A stretch of DNA of 24,379 nucleotides from assembly GCA_900551885.1 (NCBI GenBank), contig URXS01000021.1, positions 1-24,379 of the forward strand. Reading direction: 5' to 3'. The notes below the pieces were generated by a model, which was given only the letters and a program-made list of their open reading frames with translations, ran no database searches and was not told the origin of the DNA. The position numbers and the translations under genes are program-made. Position 1 is the stretch's first letter. The number at the start of each line of letters is the position of its first letter. Origin of the DNA: an uncultured Oscillibacter sp. Its GTDB lineage: Bacteria; Bacillota; Clostridia; Oscillospirales; Oscillospiraceae. Below are positions 22,414 to 24,379 of the stretch, in pieces.

Positions 22414-23331
22414 TCACTCCCGCAGGCTGGGGGGATAGACGCCCTGGTCGTGGAGCTTGCGCAGCTCCTGAGCCACCACCGCCCGGTCCTGCTGGTATGT
22501 CATGCCGAACCACTTGTCAGCGGAGCGGAGGACGGAGACCTCCCAGGCCCCCTTCTCCAACTGCTCCCCCACCATCAAAGGCAACAAACATTCGGCTTTG
22601 ATATTGTCCCCGGCCTCATAGCGGAGGAAGTTCTCAAAATACGCCTTCAGCGCCGGGAAAACGCAGGGGCTGAAACCCCAGAAGTTCATGGACACCACGG
22701 TCTCCGGCTCCAGGGAGCGGTCCTCCGCCAGGTCCTTCAGGGACCCGTCCGGGTAAAGCTGGATCTTCAGAGCCTCCCGGATGGAGCGCAGCTTCCCGTT
22801 CTCCACCGTGCACACGCCACGGGAGACGGTGCCGTGGAGGCTGGCGGTGTTCTTCAGCAGATAACCCACCATGGTGGCCTTACCCTCCGGCGGCAGCTTG
22901 GTCAGCTCCCGGTAGATGGTGCGGTAGGCATCGATCCCATAGTAGTCGTCGGCGTTGATGACGCAGCAGGGCTCGTGGACTTTGTCGGCGGCACACAGCA
23001 GGGCGTGGACCGTGCCGAAGGGCTTGGTCCGCTCCGGCGGAATGTGATAGAAATCCGGCACGGAGGAGAAGTCCTGGAAGGCATAGGCCACCTCCACCGG
23101 ACTGCCGTCGGCGGCGGTGCGGCGGGCCAGGGCGTCTCCACACAGGCGGCGCACCATCTGCTCCATCTCCGGCTTGATGATGAACACCACCTTGTTGAAG
23201 CCAGCCCGGAGGGCATCGTAGATGGAATACTCCATCAGAATCTCGCCGTTGGGGCCGATGCCGTCCACCTGCTTGCTGCCGCCGTACCGGGACCCCAGGC
23301 CCGCGGCCATAATCACCAAAGAGATTTTCAT
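22414..23331 (-). CDS. Sugar-phosphate nucleotidyltransferase-like protein (NTP_transferase family)
   Basis: 305 residues. The N-terminal nucleotide-binding motif is G11-L-G-S-R-Y-G-G-S-K20 (MAAGLGSRYGGSKQ), a variant of the GxGxRxxxxTxxxPK signature. The metal-binding N126-A-D128-D129 is within NADDYYG. Rossmann-like GT-A fold. Usual relatives make NDP-sugars from sugar phosphates, or cytidylyl compounds. The substrate is not predictable, and the K/Q change in the signature suggests a divergent member. AGGAG lies about 7 nt before the ATG at 23331. It is a single-gene unit with its own promoter, a 5' hairpin and a shared terminator. Confidence 0.85.
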   Translation of the reverse strand: MKISLVIMAAGLGSRYGGSKQVDGIGPNGEILMEYSIYDALRAGFNKVVFIIKPEMEQMVRRLCGDALARRTAADGSPVEVAYAFQDFSSVPDFYHIPPERTKPFGTVHALLCAADKVHEPCCVINADDYYGIDAYRTIYRELTKLPPEGKATMVGYLLKNTASLHGTVSRGVCTVENGKLRSIREALKIQLYPDGSLKDLAEDRSLEPETVVSMNFWGFSPCVFPALKAYFENFLRYEAGDNIKAECLLPLMVGEQLEKGAWEVSVLRSADKWFGMTYQQDRAVVAQELRKLHDQGVYPPSLRE

Positions 23332-23358
23332 GCGTCTTCTCCTGCATTTTCTAATATT

Positions 23359-23386
23359 TGGGTTTGCGTAACTGTGCGCAAACCCA
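23359..23386 (-). other. Hairpin at the 5' end of the nucleotidyltransferase mRNA
   Basis: TGGGTTTGCG (23359-23368) and CGCAAACCCA (23377-23386), a perfect 10-bp stem. It begins within about 4 nt of the predicted minus-strand start near 23390. It has no U-run, so mRNA stabilisation is the simplest reading; a regulator site is possible. Confidence 0.55.
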
Positions 23387-23396
23387 TCATGGTTCT

Positions 23397-23425
23397 ACCA
23401 TACCCTATTTGCCGGATTTTTGCAA
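23397..23425 (-). promoter_or_regulatory. Promoter of the nucleotidyltransferase gene
   Basis: Minus strand TTGCAA (23425-23420), a 17-nt spacer and TATGGT (23402-23397). It is back to back with the promoter of the Fur-family gene. Confidence 0.7.
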
Positions 23426-23431
23426 CCGCTC

Positions 23432-23459
23432 TTGACTTTTTTCTCCGCCCGTCTATAAT
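23432..23459 (+). promoter_or_regulatory. Promoter of the Fur-family regulator and ABC genes
   Basis: TTGACT (23432-23437), a 16-nt spacer and a perfect TATAAT (23454-23459). Start near 23466, inside the Fur-type box. Confidence 0.8.
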
Positions 23460-23461
23460 AC

Positions 23462-23481
23462 GAGAATGAAAATCATTTTCA
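23462..23481. promoter_or_regulatory. Fur-type box over the transcript start
   Basis: GAGAATGAAAATCATTTTC (23462-23480) matches the classic 19-bp Fur box at 16 of 19 positions. Its core TGAAAAT-C-ATTTTCA (23467-23481) is a perfect 7-1-7 palindrome. It lies on the start site, fitting repression of the regulator's own operon. Confidence 0.8.
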
Positions 23482-23500
23482 AATTGAGGAGGAGCACCGT

Positions 23501-23920
23501 ATGCCCTATACCACCAAACAGCGACAGGCCATTCTGCGGTGCCTGGAACGGCGGGGAGACGCCTCCGTCACCGCGGGAGAGCTGGCGGAGGACCTGCGCG
23601 CGGAGGGCTTTCCGGTGGGTCTTGCCACTATTTACCGCCAATTGGAGAGATTGGAAGCCGCAGGTGTGGTCCACAAGGTCAACACCGAAGACGGCGCCTT
23701 TTACCAGTACTGCGGCCGGGACGACCACGATCACCGGGACTGCTTTCTGCTCAGGTGCGAGCGCTGCGGCCGCATTCGCCACGTGGACTGCACCCAGCTG
23801 CAGGCCCTGTACGACCATCTGGAGCGAGAGCACCACTTTCGCATCAATCCCCGGGGCACACTGTTGTCTGGAGTGTGCGACCAGTGTGCCAAAGAGGAGG
23901 AACAACGTGGAAAGCAATGA
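23501..23920 (+). CDS. Fur-family metal-dependent repressor (Fur or Zur)
   Basis: 139 residues. N-terminal winged helix with the Fur-type recognition helix LATIYRQLERL (41-51). The dimerisation and metal domain has D75-H76-D77-H78, then C86-x2-C89 and C126-x2-C129 (structural zinc), and E109, H111, H112 as likely sensory ligands. The operator at 23462-23481 is more Fur-like than Zur-like, while the overlap with a ZnuC-like ATPase suggests zinc. Fur versus Zur is left open. GGAGGAG lies 8-9 nt before the ATG. The stop is inside the next gene (14-nt overlap). Confidence 0.92.
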   Translation: MPYTTKQRQAILRCLERRGDASVTAGELAEDLRAEGFPVGLATIYRQLERLEAAGVVHKVNTEDGAFYQYCGRDDHDHRDCFLLRCERCGRIRHVDCTQLQALYDHLEREHHFRINPRGTLLSGVCDQCAKEEEQRGKQ

Positions 23921-24379
23921 ACTGATCGTCTGCCAGGACGTATCCCTGGGCTATGAGGGCCAGAGCGTTCTGACCCATCTGGACCTGACCATCCGGGCCG
24001 GGGACTACCTGTGCATCGTGGGAGACAACGGCTCCGGCAAATCCACGCTGCTACGGGGGCTGCTGGGCCTGCTGGTCCCCCAGTCGGGGCAGATTCTCCG
24101 CTCGCCGGAGCTGCAGCGGGGGGCCATCGGGTACCTGCCTCAGCAGACCAAGGCCCAGCGGGACTTTCCTGCCACGGTGTATGAGGTGGTCCTGTCCGGG
24201 TGCCTCAACCGCAGGGGCGTCCACTTCTTCTACTCCGCCGCCCAGAAATCCGCCGCGCTGATGAACATGGGCAAGCTGGGCATTTTGGAGCTGAAGGACA
24301 AGTGCTACCGGGACCTGTCCGGCGGCCAGCAGCAGCGGACGCTGCTGGCCCGGGCCCTGTGCGCCGCCGGGCGGCTGCT
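23907..24379 (+). CDS. Metal-type ABC transporter ATPase, ZnuC-like (3' end outside window)
   Basis: First 157 residues; runs off the window end. Walker A G39-D-N-G-S-G-K45-S46 (VGDNGSGKST), Q-loop YLPQQ (76-80), signature L137-S-G-G-Q141. The segment FPATVYEVVLSG after the Q-loop is typical of ZnuC/MntB metal importers. Start is the GTG at 23907, 6 nt after GAGGAGG; it overlaps the Fur-family gene by 14 nt, so translation is coupled. A membrane permease and a solute-binding lipoprotein should follow beyond the window. Zinc is the likeliest metal, not proven. Confidence 0.88.
   Translation, partial: MESNELIVCQDVSLGYEGQSVLTHLDLTIRAGDYLCIVGDNGSGKSTLLRGLLGLLVPQSGQILRSPELQRGAIGYLPQQTKAQRDFPATVYEVVLSGCLNRRGVHFFYSAAQKSAALMNMGKLGILELKDKCYRDLSGGQQQRTLLARALCAAGRL

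Noticed and set aside
1..24379. Search for CRISPR arrays, IS ends, phage genes, tRNA and rRNA
   Set aside because: No regularly spaced repeats, transposase or integrase motifs, or tRNA-like cloverleaf were seen.

Overview
The window is GC-rich (about 60%), with AGGAGG-type ribosome sites before almost every gene, sigma-A-type promoters, a sporulation gene with a forespore-type promoter, a sigV/rsiV-like pair and an FtsH. This points to a spore-forming Clostridia genome, most likely an Oscillospiraceae-type gut bacterium (Oscillibacter / Flavonifractor relatives). The assignment is inferred from gene style and cannot be fixed to a species by eye. I see no phage, IS element, CRISPR array, tRNA or rRNA. 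It reads as ordinary chromosome with some unusual genes.

Layout. Positions 1-4307 are all on the minus strand: the 5' part of a NuoF/GltD-type flavoprotein subunit, an orphan spoVAF with a sigma-G-like promoter, an SGNH hydrolase and a DUF4349 lipoprotein. Position 4525 starts a plus-strand FMN alpha-hydroxy-acid oxidoreductase with an N-terminal cysteine cluster. From 5765 to 9978 the minus strand carries a membrane-tethered XRE regulator, a GNAT acetyltransferase and FtsH. Divergent from ftsH is a plus-strand pair: a TrmH/RlmB-family rRNA methyltransferase and a 694-residue protein that looks like a P1B-type ATPase with every catalytic motif lost. Convergent to it is the minus-strand operon marR - ABC exporter half 1 - ABC exporter half 2 (17482 down to 13397), whose promoter carries two tandem palindromes.

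Between marR and the next plus-strand operon lies a strong promoter followed about 100 nt later by a strong terminator with no credible reading frame: a candidate small RNA with a pyrimidine-rich, anti-Shine-Dalgarno-like linker. Then come a DUF2975 membrane protein, a small XRE regulator, a DUF4173 membrane protein and a small membrane-anchored protein (17956-20796), a sigV/rsiV-like ECF sigma and anti-sigma pair (20970-22320), a minus-strand nucleotidyltransferase, and a Fur-family regulator with a clear Fur-type box that overlaps a metal-type ABC ATPase cut by the window end.

Working themes: envelope stress and sensing (FtsH, sigV/rsiV, tethered XRE), regulated export (marR-ABC), metal homeostasis (Fur-type regulator plus ABC) and spore germination (spoVAF). 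The two items most worth follow-up are the P-type ATPase pseudoenzyme (10995-13079) and the candidate sRNA (about 17690-17794).
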